A DNA stretch of 64,000 nt from Adenanthera pavonina (Eukaryota; Streptophyta; Magnoliopsida; Fabales; Fabaceae). Below the pieces are notes generated by a model. The model searched no databases. It saw only the letters and a list, made by a program, of their open reading frames with translations, and was not told the origin of the DNA. Position 1 is the first letter of the stretch; each line of letters opens with the position of its first letter. The DNA is taken from positions 13,208,501-13,272,500 of the forward strand of contig JAIVEN010000012.1 in assembly GCA_026686845.1 (NCBI GenBank), read 5' to 3'. This document shows positions 25,646-37,407 of this stretch, piece after piece. A program made the translations under genes and the position numbers.

Positions 25646-25659
25646 AAAAAGTGGGAGAA
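25646..25659 (+). other. Polypurine tract (copia)
   Basis: AAAAAGTGGGAGAA lies immediately before TGTTGAATCA, the LTR start. One T interrupts the purine run. A second purine-rich box (GAGGGGGAGCTTG) is about 70 bp upstream, as in SIRE elements. Confidence 0.65.
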
Positions 25660-27311
25660 TGTTGAATCAAGAAGTTTTGATGATTCCAAACTAACATTGA
25701 AGAGCTTGGATTGAAGATATCAAAGGAGCTCAAAGTATCTCAAGTGAAGAAAATCTGAGTAATCATTGCTAGGATAGTTGTAGGATCTTTTGACATGGGT
25801 AAAAGATTTTGATTTGGTGGAAAAACATTTTAAAACCTTGATTTTATGTTAGATTATGAAATATTTGAAAAATACCCACCAACAGATGAAGTTTGAAAAG
25901 TTTATATTGAACTGTCATGTTGGAAATTCGAACTTTACCTTTGGAAATTCGAATTTCGAGTTAAAACTGAGTAAGTCTGAAGAGATGTTTCTCTGACAGA
26001 CGAATTTTGATTTTCCAAAATTCGAATTTTCATAAGTGTCTGAAAGAAGCTGTTGAGTAACAGACGAACTTTGAGCTCTGAACATTCGAATTTCAGACAA
26101 AATGAAATTTATGAAAACTGAAGAAATTTGTCTGAAACAATGTTAAAGTTCATTTGAAATCAAGATTATTCTGAGTTTCAAAATTGCTCACTGACAGACG
26201 AATTTTGAACATGGACATTCAAATTTCAGAAGCTGAGATTATAAGTCTGTTACAATGACATATTGACATACGAATGACAGTGTTTGTAAATTTGAATGTC
26301 AAAGTAAGTCTGAAGAGATGACTCTCTGACAGAAGAACTTCACTTTTTCAAAATTTGAATTTTGAAGAAAGTGAACTACTGTGTCTCTTGAACGTACTAC
26401 GGACAGACGAACTTCAGGGTTCCAAAATTTGAATTTCGAGGGCACTATAGAAAATTGAAAACACTGTTCACACTTAACAGAAAAACTTTCTTCTTGAAAA
26501 TTCGTATGTCACAACATGAAAACATTTTCTGAGTTTCAAAATTCAAATTTCACTTCATGAACAGACGAACTTCAGTATTTCAACGTTGGAAGCTTTAATC
26601 TTTGGTTCCTTCAAAATTCGTTTGTTGGCCAACTGAAATTCAAATTTCAGTATGTCAGAAGCATTAAATGCGGTTGGTTAACGGATAGTTTTTCAGAGTA
26701 ACCGTTGGATAACTGCCCAACAGATAGATTTTGTCTCTAACGGACATTTGAGACCTAAATCTATAAATATAACACCATTTGAAGTTGTGGGTAATGAATC
26801 AAACTTGTATATACTGAAATTCTGCCAAATCTTCTCAAAAAGCTTTTACCCTCTCAACTTCAATATCTGTACTTTAACCTTCATATTTACTCTAGTCAAG
26901 AGAATTATATCTTTGTAAAAAATCTAATCTTCATCTGGAAGATAGATTTACTTGTGAGGGAATATCACAAGGGAATTAGGAAGCACATTGTGGAAGTGCT
27001 TAGAGAGATTGAGAAAGCTCTAGAAAACAGAGCACAAGCTGTGTACTGTGGCATTTGCAAGAAGCCCGTTGAATTCTTGTAGTATAGTGAAAAATCTCAA
27101 GAGGTGTCTTGGGGGCTGGACGTAGGTCAAGTGGATAGACCGAATCAGGATAAATTTCTGAGTGTTCTTCTCCCTATCATTACTTTTTCAGTTTGCTCTG
27201 CTTTTACGCTGCTTTCATTCTACATTGGTTTCTTCACCTGTTTAACTTTGTGCAGAAAATTCTTGATCTTCCCAATTCACCCCCCCTCTTGGGAAGCCAG
27301 CCTAACTAACA
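25660..27311 (+). repeat. 3' LTR of the SIRE-like copia element (1652 bp)
   Basis: The LTR starts TGTTGAATCAAG after the polypurine tract and ends CCTAACTAACA. Its U3 holds about eight degenerate CAGACGAA...TTCGAA units (25920-26660). A TATA-like CTATAAATATAAC is at about 26760-26772, consistent with the R start downstream. The homologous LTR at 54539-58449 has the same ends and a 5-bp target duplication, which confirms the boundaries. The short frame at 27104-27325 is not a gene. Confidence 0.85.
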
Positions 27312-27639
27312 AACTTTTTGGATAACCTAAATCTTGCAAGCTTTGTTGACTAAACTAGGTCTTGCAGGCTTTGTAGACTAACCTTGGAGGTTCTAATGAC
27401 TAGTTCTCATCTCTAATTGCTAGATTTTTCTAAAATCTATACATAGAACCTCATTTAAACTGGTTAGTAAAAGTATTATTGAATCAAATTGCTGCTGAAT
27501 CATTAAAGATTCATTTATAGTTTCATTAAAGCTTTGCCTACCCTCTTTCTAGTGCGAGAAAGTGAGTTTCATTGTTTCATATCAACTCTCTGAGAGATTT
27601 CTCTATGTAAACTTTATTTCTAGTTCTAGGTAAAATTCT

Positions 27640-27998
27640 CAGTGTTGGGAAATACTAAGGGATTGTTTGTGTACACTCAATATAAAGAGAATGTGTAGAG
27701 TTTTTCAAGTTTTAGTGAAAGAACTTGTGTTGTACTATGGTGTTGCAAGAACTTGGTGAAATTTTGCAAAACTAGTAGAGAATTTTTAAGTGATAACTTG
27801 GGGACTAGACATAGATCAAATGGAAAGGCTAAATCAAGATAAATCATTGTGCATAATCTTCTCTATCTCTTCTCCTTTTACATCCTATTACTTGTTCTAT
27901 TTTAAGCTTTAATTGGTACTATTATATGCTCTTTATTTTTGCAAAAAATTTTAAGTGCCCAATTCACTCCACCTCTTGGGCAATCCAGCCAACTAACA
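27640..27998 (+). repeat. 3' part of a second, diverged SIRE-like LTR
   Basis: The text at 27800-27998, including 'TTGGGGACTAGACATAGATC' and the terminal 'CACCTCTTGGGCAATCCAGC' plus CAACTAACA, parallels 27100-27311 with many differences. The stretch at 27312-27640 between them may be its older upstream part. It suggests an earlier SIRE-like insertion next to the younger one. Confidence 0.5.
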
Positions 27999-28685
27999 AA
28001 ATGGAGATATGATTCAAGAAATACATATATATTAAAAAAAAAATACACTTTGTTGGCTCAAGTTATACTTAATGACTTGGGGGTTTCACCAAAAAGTATC
28101 ATCTTTTGTGTCAAATGATGCACTATGAGTTCTGAATATGCTAGTGACATCTTGGTGTAGCAGGTTATGTTAACTTGAGTAACTAGGATACATATTACAA
28201 ATGTGAGATTTTCTTGTCAAAAGAGGGCATAACGTCCTAAAAAAGAAATAAATCCTTGGATAAAACGAAAGCACAAAATGTGTAGGGAAATAAATAAATA
28301 AATAATAAAAAAAGATTGAAAGAAAAATAATAATATAATAAATATATGAATAATAATTCCTTGTTGAAGTCCATTGAACATGATATTTATGGCTTACGCA
28401 TAATTGATTGAGATATTTTAAATTCTTAAATAACATATATTGTAATTTTCCATCATCTTACTTGATTGACTATTTGCATTTGTCACATACTAGGTGCACA
28501 CATTAAAGTCTCATGGATAAATGGGAATGATAAGTGAGTTACTACTGAACCTAATTTTTAATTTGTTGAGTATTCCTTTTCTCTTATTATTGACAGACTA
28601 TCTCTAGTAAAGAGGAGTGAGCTTGATGAATCTGGATAATAACTTTGAAAATTGATTTTGAGAATGGCATAATTTTAGTTTTTGC
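27999..28685. other. Unassigned AT-rich sequence
   Basis: No gene, repeat family or RNA could be supported here. It contains A-runs and a TAAA-type simple repeat near 28290-28315. It leads into a gypsy 3'-end-like segment. Confidence 0.4.
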
Positions 28686-29480
28686 TTGAGGATAAGCAAA
28701 GATTCAAGTGTGGGAAATTTAATACGTAGAATTTATAGACTTAAATAGCTATAATTTTGGAGTTATAATTGATAAAATAATATATGTGTGTGTGTGTGTG
28801 TGTATTATAAGCTTATTCAATTGATTTTACATATCTTTTCCTCCTTTATTAATTTACAAGGTGAATTATGAATTTTAAAACGTACGACTGACTTGGAGGG
28901 CAAGTTTATATATTTATTATGAATAGGAATGCCTTGTGGCATCTAAAGACATATACTCAATCATTCAGAGGTCAGAAAACACTATTTTAGAGCTTTTGGA
29001 ACAACTCGGGGTGATTAAAAGGCAAGAAAGCATGGGGTCAAGGGAATATTGGAGTGAAAACTTATTTCTCTTCTCTATAAATTCCATCTTTTTATTATTT
29101 CTTCTTATGATTTGGGATTTAGTTGTGTGATGATGATGATTTTTATTTTTATGTGTGGCTATGCCTCTCAATTAGGGATGGGGATTTAGCCTGACTTGTG
29201 ATTAGTTTAATTTTATCTCTTTGATAATGAGTCTTAAATTTGTGCTTAAAGTTTATATTTAAATTTTTTCTTTTAATTCTATTTATTTTCCTTGTTGTTC
29301 TTGTGAATTTGTGACTAGTCATCATTGAATACAATATGTGGGTGAGGTTGAAGGATTGAGAGATGGAGAGCAAGCCTAGATTTAGGAAGATAAATGTAAA
29401 TAGCTAGACTAGAGGTAGATCTAAGAATTTGTGGTGACTTAGGTTGTTGCTTTAAGGCTTCGTTAGGTATGTGGATCTTT
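28686..29480 (+). repeat. Gypsy 3'-end/LTR-like remnant
   Basis: The phrase 'TTGAGGATAAGCAAAGATTC' at about 28686 followed by AAGTGTGGGAA resembles the conserved 3' end of Athila/Tat-type gypsy elements just before their LTR. Farther on are a TATAAATTCC box near 29076 and a T-rich R/U5-like stretch. No second LTR or coding sequence accompanies it. A (TG)n microsatellite lies at about 28784-28802. Family assignment is from memory of similar plant sequences. Confidence 0.35.
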
Positions 29481-29622
29481 TTTTTCGGTCAAAAGGTGTG
29501 TGGAGTGAGTGAGAGCAATTTAACTCTAATTAAATATGGACTAATTAACTAAGAAGTAGTTAGGATTATAGAAACAACCGTCACTATAATTGTAGAGAAT
29601 CTAATTTGAGTTAGCTCTTAAG

Positions 29623-29665
29623 GTAAACTAACATGCTTGTTTACAAAGCAAGCATGTTAGTTTAC
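29623..29665. repeat. Perfect 17-bp inverted repeat (hairpin)
   Basis: GTAAACTAACATGCTTG at 29623-29639 and its exact reverse complement at 29649-29665 flank the 9-nt loop TTTACAAAG. Outer AGTTAG/CTAACT bases extend the symmetry imperfectly. This could be the tip of a foldback element or an LTR-internal structure. Confidence 0.75.
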
Positions 29666-30000
29666 TATCCCAACTAACTGTTAAATACATCTCATAACGT
29701 TGGACCAGGATTGTCTGTAAACCTATCACCTTTGTCGACAATCGAGCTGTGATGTTGGCTCCAAAAGCTTTGCTCAGCCATGATTTCATAAAAACCTACA
29801 AGGATTGTAGATAAAGCTGCTTGACTGAGGAAACTAAGAATGCTTTTTGTATGGATAGAAGACAAAGCTATCACCTTTGTCCACAAAGATTAAAGACCAC
29901 TATACTTGGTTTTTTAGAAAACATACTTAATAGATAAAGTATCATGCTTATTTGACAAAGCTATCAATTCCAAAAAATAGGTACTTACAAGTTCACCATG

Positions 30001-30080
30001 ATAAAAGACAATCCTTCCAAGATAGTAGACTATTGTCCCACTATAAAAGACAATCCTCCCAAGATAGTAGACTATTGTGC
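30001..30080. repeat. 42-bp tandem duplication
   Basis: The phrase ATAAAAGACAATCC...CAAGATAGTAGACTATTG occurs twice in direct succession, with period 42 and only a few differences. Confidence 0.75.
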
Positions 30081-30723
30081 CTTGACATAGAGATACTTCC
30101 TTTCTCATAGTAGTTTTTCCTTCTAACCTATCACCCTTTGTTTACAAAGCTCATTGCCAGAAACAATAACTTCAATGAACAAGGAAGTTAGTTGACAATC
30201 TACCCATACTTAGTCTACTAAGTTAACTTTGACATAAAAACAACTTTGAAAAATATTGAGCAAGCTACTAGAACTCTATCTAAAGCTTATCTAAAATTGG
30301 TGGTTAGAAGATTAAGTAAGTTCAAAGTTAAATCACTATACATCCTAAGAGAAATAAATGAATACAACATTTTCACTTCAATATTCTCTTGTATTCATTT
30401 TGATATCTACTCCCTTCTTGATATCTTCATCTTTACATCCTTCAATTCCTAGAGCAACTTTTTTATGTCTTTATCCTTGAATTGAGCATGATATTGAAAA
30501 TCTATTTCTTCACTTTAATGCTCACTCTTTCTTTTCTTTGGACAACCTATATTAAATATAACACTCTTTTAAACAAAGTAGTTATTCCAATTTCACTTTA
30601 ATGATAAGCATGATATAATGAACATTAAATATACATATTATGTAAACTTTTTACTCCACTATTTGAAATCATAAAAACTAATTATGTTGGTCATTAGACC
30701 TAATAATTGTATGTAAAGTTAGA

Positions 30724-30832
30724 GCCTTTATGGCTAAAGTTGCCTCCTTGGCAAAAGAGTTACCCTTGTGGTAAAGATATGTCTTTATGGCAAAGATCTC
30801 TTGAGCCAAGATATGCTTTTATGACTCAAGCA
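30724..30832. repeat. Degenerate ~20-bp tandem repeat
   Basis: About five related units of the form 'CTTTATGGCAAAGAT' (variants CTTTATGGCTAAAG, CCTTGGCAAAAGAG, CTTGTGGTAAAGAT) follow one another. Function unknown; possibly part of an LTR. Confidence 0.45.
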
Positions 30833-32928
30833 AGTTAGGCACTAGGGAATAAGCAGTAGTCATTCCCAAGTCAAGATCAATTATTTCGTTATATATATAT
30901 ATATATGCTTTCTCTTGTATGATTTTTCATGATCTGATTGTATTCCATTACTTAAATATTGATATCATAATTGAATTGTGAATTGTTGCTGCTAAGGTTT
31001 TCCTAAAAACTCTCACCCTATGCTACTAACCTATGCCAAATGAAATTAGTGGAAAAGAAAACGGCAAGCAAGTTGCCGGTGAGCTTTAAGAGGAGGTAAC
31101 ATTTATTCAATTTAGTTTAGCTTTGTACTTATTATTATTTAATTAGATTTATAATAAATAATTAAAAGAATCTCATAGTTTTCTTAGATGATAATGTTAA
31201 TTTAATTTTTTTGGAGTTATGTTGACAATTTTATTTATTAGTCATTATTAGTATAATTAGTTATTTAGCAAATTGAAGGGTCAAACGAATCCTCAAATTT
31301 ATCATTTTTGTTTTTATATTAAGAGGACTCATAAACCTTTAAAATAATTATTTATTCATATTATTCAGGAATGAGAGGCATGTGATATGAGATTTCAAAA
31401 TTAAGCTAAAATTCTGAAAAATCTGGAATGTATAGCTTATGTGTGAGACAGTTTTTGTTACTCTTGAGGATCAAAATTATCTTAAACCTTTGTAACTATA
31501 TATATATATATTATATATAGAGAGAGAGAGAGAGGATGTCTGTAGCTTTAAAACAAGCCAAAGTTTGCCTAATTTTGATTTTTCTACATCTAGTCATAAT
31601 TTTTTGAAGTTAGTAGCAAAGTGAGGCAAAAAGTAAAACACCAATTAAGAGAAAAGTTTAAATTTTTTTTCACATTATATGACTAGATTAAGTTGCTACT
31701 TGATTTATATTGAAAATTATAAGAAAAATATTAGAAAAAGTTACACGTTAAATTATATATATATTCGATAAATTAACACATTAAAAATAAAAATATAAAA
31801 AAGAGTTTTAAATAAGTATTTCAAAAGTAATATAATGATACATAAAATATAAAATCAAGAATGGAGTTTTTTTATAAAATCTTAAGTCATTGTAGAATAT
31901 TTTAAAAATAAAAAACTAATTACATGTGTAATGAAGTATAACCGGTGTAAGTACACTTTAGTTACGGTACATTTTCCTTTTGAGATGGCGGTGTAATATA
32001 CAGACGTACGACTGATCATTACCTCTAGAGAAAAATATTATAACTCTGACGTGACTGATAATGCAAGAGACATAATTCAAAAACGAGTATAAGGAAGGAG
32101 ATAAAACCAAATACTTAAAATCAGTACTGTCATACTCATATTTTGGGAAGACTAAAATGTTGATATTCAATAAATTTGTGATCGTGAAAAAATGACAAAT
32201 TTATTCATTAAAGGTATGACATACAACTGCTTCATTTGAAAAGTTGATATATTGTAATCGGATGCACAAACTCAAAAATATGATGTGTCATTGAAGAGAA
32301 AAAGACACGTACTCTTTTCTCTTTTGCAAAAGTTTTGTTCAGGTGGGCTTTCTTGAAAACGTCTTAATGGGTCAGCAAATATCTTATATATTCTTTTCTT
32401 CAACTCATACAAATTATTTTTTTAAAATTTTTTATATAGGCTAAGAAAACTAGTAAAAGATCTAGAATATTATAAATTTTAATAATATTTTATCAAAATA
32501 TCCATAATTTAAATACTCTCTTAAATAATATGTTTGATATTAATAACAAATACAACAGTAAAACAAATAATTAATATTGTATTAAAATTCAAATGTGACA
32601 AATATTATGAAACATTTCAAAAATCCTTAAAAAACAACTTTTATGAACTGGAGAGAGTAATGTTATTTTTCCTTTAGATTTGTATTCCTCTTTTGGCATT
32701 TTCCCATATTCCAGGCTGATAACGCCACATAGCATCGAAAAATGGTATTTCGTGCTCATGAACTTAATAAAAATTAAAAATTATCTGCGACGGTCCTCTC
32801 TTAATGACAGAATACATAAAGAGAATTAGAGGGAGACAAGAAAGGAAAAGAATGAAGCAGAGGAATGCATGAGAGAAAAAGCATGATAAAGTTACAATAA
32901 TGTTCAGACAAAGGGTGCCAGTCCTCCA

Positions 32929-35535
32929 TCAGATAGTTTCATTCACTCGTATGGGGCAGCCATCCAAATGTTTAGTTTTCAGAGAACTCATGCCAGATAT
33001 GTTTAGGCTACCGACGAGACTTTCGCAATTTTTCAAATTCAAGAATGTGAGCTGTGTAAGAGTTTCAAGTGATGGATCTACCTGCAATAGTCCTGTACAT
33101 CCTTCTAGGTCCAACATCTCAAGATTTAAGATTCCACTAAAATCTGGCGTCTGTCTTAGAGATTTAGAACCACGGAAGCTCATGATTCTTAAGTTTGGAA
33201 GCATCTGTGAGCAAGAGTGGGGAAAGAGACAAATTAGTATAATCATTCACAATTGAGAATCAATATTTCAATATATCAATATATATAATAAAATATATAA
33301 TAAGATACATATGAACAATGTAGTTCATTCCTCAAATTCCATGGAGAAGCTAGTTTTAAAATTAAGAAATGAAATTCTTCTTTTTATAGTAATGAAAAGT
33401 GCCGCAGGGGAAAAATTTAATGAGCCCTTTGTTTGTTGAGTTCATATTTCTTAGTTTTGAATATATATATAGATATAGAGAGAGAGAGAGAGAGAGAGAA
33501 TATTGTAAAACAACAGTACTATTACCTTCCTTCCTTCCCATGGTTGTGTGATGTTGCTCTCGGTCATGATTAATTCCACAAGTTGATATGGTTCAAAATA
33601 TGGTGGTAAATGAGAGAAAGGATATTTCTGCCAAAATAGATATACTAACTCATCTGAAAGATATTCGAGTCTTCCTGAAAAATCCACATTTCGGATTATG
33701 ATCAATTTCAGGTTGATCATTTTTGAAAAAGATTTGGCATCAAATCGAACCCTTTCTGTGTCTTCCTGGTTCAAGACTAGGGCTTGAATACTTGTAGTAT
33801 CCTAAGAATAAAAGTCATCAAAAAGTAAAAATGAGAAGTTAGATTTCTTGAATTCCATGCTCTTTTATTATCTCGAAGAAGAGAATAACTAACTTACTTG
33901 GTTAGTTTCCATGGCAAGATGAAAGTCGTCATAAAAGCAGAACCTGCTTCTCTGTCCTTGCTCTTCAAGGGTTTCTTGCTGCAGAATTTCTCGCAGATCG
34001 TTCATGTGAATTTTCTGATCTGATATAGTCATGAGTGATTTGTCAATCCAAATTCTACTTCCAAACATGGGATAGTATTGATGTTGACTTGGAATTTCTT
34101 TTAGGTAACCAATCTTATCCCCAACAAGAAATCGTGCAATATCTAGAAAAATTCCATTCGCAATGTCATCAGGCAATTCATCAAAACCTTGTTCGAGCAC
34201 CCTCATTATGAGATTTTCCGGAATTGATTCCAGTTTATCCAGTACACTGTCCCATTCTGAGACATATCTGTCAAGCAGGTGTAACCCCAATGATTTAATT
34301 GCTAACGGAACACCTGTGACATATCTCAGTATTTTTTCGGTCTTCTCATCATAACCTTCCTTGGGAGTATCACTTCTAAAAGCCGCTCTACAAAAGAGCT
34401 TACGAGAATCAACACCATCCAAGAAATTCATCTGATACGTTTTATCCACTCCAAATCTCTTCAAGATATGCTCGTCTCTTGTTGTTATAATTATTTTACT
34501 CCCTTCACCAAACCAATCACGCTGTCCAGCCAAAATTTCTATTTGTTCTAATTCATCAACGTTATCAAGAACCAAGAGGGTCTTACTATTTTCTAGCGTT
34601 CTCTGTATCCAAACTGATCCCTCGTAAACATTACATATCTCCACTTGTTTCCACTTGAGAGTTGCACGAAGAAATTGCTCTTGTAGAGCGGTTAGACCAT
34701 CACTTTTGGAAAATTCACTTACATTGTCAAGGAAACAGGATGCTTCGAATTGGTCAAAGATTTGATGATACACAACTGAAGCAAGAGCCGTCTTCCCAAT
34801 TCCAGGCACCCCACAAAGGCCCACAACCTGAACAGCATCAGGTTGTAAATCCAGAAGTTCCTTCAAGTTTTCTATATGGGGTTGAATCCCCACTAGGTCA
34901 TCAGCCACACTCAGGCATTTATGACTCAGTATGTTTAACGACTTTTTAACTATGCTATCAATAACCTCTGCCTCTAACCTGAAGAATTGACCAAGAAAAA
35001 CGCCAAATCATACCACAAAAAAACAGAACAAGAAAAACAGAAAGATAAATTTAAGCAGTACTCTTTCAGACAAGGGGAAAAAAGCCATAAAAACATGAAC
35101 AAGTAATAAAGAACGTTACTGATTCTCCAACGTCCACCCAATCATATTGGCTACTTCCGTCATGTTTTCCTTGTAAGACTCTGTCGGGTTTCTAACATCA
35201 GCTGGACATACATGATAGAAGACTGGCAGAACTGGCAGAACTGTTTGGGCTGTTTGGGCCCCAGAACGTCGGCGGTCCATGATCTGTGCTAGTTCGTCCA
35301 AGCACTGTGCTGAGCCATCATATTTTTTAGAAACGACGATGATAGAAATCTGGGATTCTTCAATTGCTTTTGTGGTATCCTGTTCCTTCTGATCAATTGA
35401 CGTAAGTATACCTTTCCTTTTGAGAGCAGCCGAAAGATGATCGGTAAAATTATTGCCTGTGTCCTCAGCACAGAAACTGAGGAACACTTCACATTTCCGG
35501 ATCTGCCCAGATGCTCGGCTGTTATCACTGTCCAT
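32929..35535 (-). CDS. TNL immune receptor gene A (TIR-NB-ARC-short LRR)
   Basis: Four exons read in frame: 35535-35120, 34978-33898, 33801-33526 and 33204-32929 (2049 bp, 682 aa), with GT-AG introns of 141, 96 and 321 bp. TNLs are cytoplasmic or nuclear NLRs that sense pathogen effectors and signal through TIR NADase activity. The TIR domain (residues about 13-138) keeps CLDEL, site of the catalytic Glu, but SFRG reads SFCA. The BB-loop stretch between the IDQK and AIEES segments is about ten residues short. NB-ARC: P-loop GVPGIGKT, kinase-2 TLLVLDNVD, RNBS-B GSKIIITTR, GVPLA for GLPL, and MND for MHD. Two 276-bp exons encode the LRR start; the protein stops there, far shorter than most TNLs. 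No frameshift was found. Loss of TIR enzymatic function is likely. Confidence 0.85.
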
Positions 35536-36077
35536 TTGACAGAGCCAAGGCTGAGTCTTACGTGCTATTTGATCGTTGATTAACCAGAAACCTGGAATAT
35601 ACCACAGTATGGAAATTAAGGAACCTGAGTTATACTTTTGGTTAAAAAAAAAATTGCTATAGGGTGAGAAGGTTGCTGTTATGCTTGTGGACAGACAAGT
35701 CAGTCAGAAAGCATGGTCGACCATCATATTTGTCCTCATTCTCAACTCGTAACCAATGGAGAGAGAAATAAACTAATAGTAGTTATCATGGCATTATAAT
35801 AAACAAAGCAGAAGGGCCCCGTAATTCTTCTTTTAAAATTTGACCCCTTGCCATGCCAAGCCTTCCACGTCTTTCAATACAGCTCTCAAATGGAGCTCGT
35901 CACATTCCACGCACATTCCTACATTTGATTTCAATCGTTAAGCACTTCAACTTTTTTAAAAGTAAAAGTAACAAAAATAACAAAACCTAAATCATTTAAA
36001 TAATTAAATTACATATAATTTTGAAGTCCAAAATTCATGTGCCTCCATCACTAAATCTAAATTTGATTTTAAAAAGT
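35536..36077. other. 5' flank of TNL gene A
   Basis: No other gene is visible. This is the presumed promoter and 5' UTR of gene A on the minus strand. I could not pick a convincing TATA box. Confidence 0.35.
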
Positions 36078-36088
36078 TAGAAACTCAA

Positions 36089-36179
36089 GTCACTTGAGAT
36101 CAGCCTAGATGGTAAAAGTTGGATAAGATGCAGATAGAGATCAATCGTTCAAATCTTTCCATTGTAATGAAAAAAAAAA
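36089..36179 (+). mobile_element. tRNA-derived SINE with poly(A) tail
   Basis: A 91-bp insert contains an A-box-like 'CAGCCTAGATGGTAAAAGTT', a B-box-like 'CGTTCAAATCT' about 40 bp later, and ends in an A10 tract. It is flanked by perfect 11-bp target duplications TAGAAACTCAA at 36078-36088 and 36180-36190, the mark of LINE-mediated retrotransposition. It is short for a plant SINE and may be 5'-truncated or a minimal family. It lies between the two TNL genes. Confidence 0.7.
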
Positions 36180-36190
36180 TAGAAACTCAA

Positions 36191-37407
36191 ACAAAATATT
36201 CAATTACAAGTATGTCAAAACATATAATTAAAATATTAGAGAATAGGAATTCTTATTTTATTGGTGGTTAATGGTAATCCCCCTTCAATTTCCTTTGATC
36301 ATACTCAAGTGAAAAAAACAATTAAAACTAATTACTATTCAAATTTATTATTAAATTAATTATGTATAAAAATTAACATTTCATAAAATCAGTAATATTT
36401 TTTTCTACTCAACTAATTAAAACTAATATCAATTAGAACTAAAATGTGCTAGTCAAGTTAGTACCTTTATTTATATTTGGATAGATTTCCAAATCCGTTG
36501 ATGGACTTCTGTACTATTTCTATGATTGAGTTCAATAACATTTCACTGGATTTTTTTAACAGAAAAAATAGAATGATGTTTTGTTGGTAAATAATAGGCA
36601 ATGGGATTGAAGTTACATCGGGTACGTATTTTTTCATTAAAATTAATATCCAAGCGAAATATCAAATTATTAATTCATTCATACCAGCTTATTAATTTAG
36701 CAGTATAAACTCAAGATTGTCTGACTTCATACATGGAGATGGTTCATCTAGACATGTTTTAAGTAATTTTGTATCAGAAGATTAGTGATTAGCTAATATA
36801 ACTTTTTGCTTTTTTTGTCAGCAGCTAATATAACTGTATAACACTATAACTAGACGCTAGAATGGAATGGATCTTATTGCAGGTCAGGTTGGATATATAA
36901 GTAGTACCTCTACCACAACTCATTTCAATATCTAGCAACAAAGAACATCCCAATGAAAAGTTTACACGACTATAGATAATGGCGCTAGAAAAACACTGAA
37001 AACTTCAGGGCCAGGTGAAAATTATGGTGAATCATTGATGCTGAGAATCAAGAAACTATATAATGAAAACACCAAATAATCCAAGTTTAGAGCTACAAAC
37101 CAAGCTATCACTGCAGTCTGCAGGGGCAATTTACTACCCAAATGTACCGACTACCGAGAATAATGCAAGTATAATTGAAGTTAACGAGTATCAAGATAAC
37201 CCAGGTGACCTTTTTGCTTGTTATAATTCTAAAAACAGGACGAATATATTGGAGAGTATTATTTCAGTAAATGAAGAAGTACTTGCAATATACATGATTT
37301 GATCTACCAGCAGTACATAGAAAGAAACACAAGCACTACTGTAAAAAGAGCTTAGAAAGATACTTTGTTGAAGATGATTGGTCCTCATGGCTCATTTGTT
37401 TCACTTC
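36191..37407. other. Intergenic region between TNL genes B and A
   Basis: AT-rich, with no gene supported. The plus-strand frame at 37063-37302 has no known motif and probably overlaps the 3' UTR of gene B. No further LRR exon of gene B was recognised here. Confidence 0.4.

Larger units (their letters stand above)
17396..27311 (+). mobile_element. 5'-truncated Ty1/copia element, SIRE/Maximus type
   Basis: Gag, protease, integrase, reverse transcriptase and RNase H occur in copia order (integrase before RT). They are followed by a third ORF, a polypurine tract and one LTR of 1652 bp (25660-27311). A third ORF after pol and a purine-rich 'GAGGGGGAGCTTG' segment before the LTR are characteristic of the SIRE/Maximus lineage. 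No 5' LTR or primer-binding site precedes gag; the sequence before 17396 belongs to another LTR. The same LTR family occurs as an inverted solo LTR at 54539-58449. The coding part is broken by stops and frameshifts. Confidence 0.85.
29481..32900. other. Gene-free region left of the TNL cluster
   Basis: AT-rich sequence with no supportable gene on either strand. Besides the hairpin and tandem repeats listed separately it holds recurring CTTTGTNNACAAAG palindromes at about 29872 and 30132, an AT microsatellite near 30890-30905, a TA/GA microsatellite at about 31498-31535, and a small CGGCAA/TTGCCG hairpin near 31062-31078. Reading frames at 30246-30452 and 31958-32170 show no conserved motif. 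The part nearest 32900 may serve as the 3' flank of TNL gene A. Confidence 0.4.

Noticed and set aside
32900..33256. 118-aa plus-strand ORF
   Set aside because: Antisense shadow of the last LRR exon of TNL gene A.
37063..37302. 79-aa plus-strand ORF near the 3' end of TNL gene B
   Set aside because: No motif, no splice context; probably chance within the gene's 3' flank.
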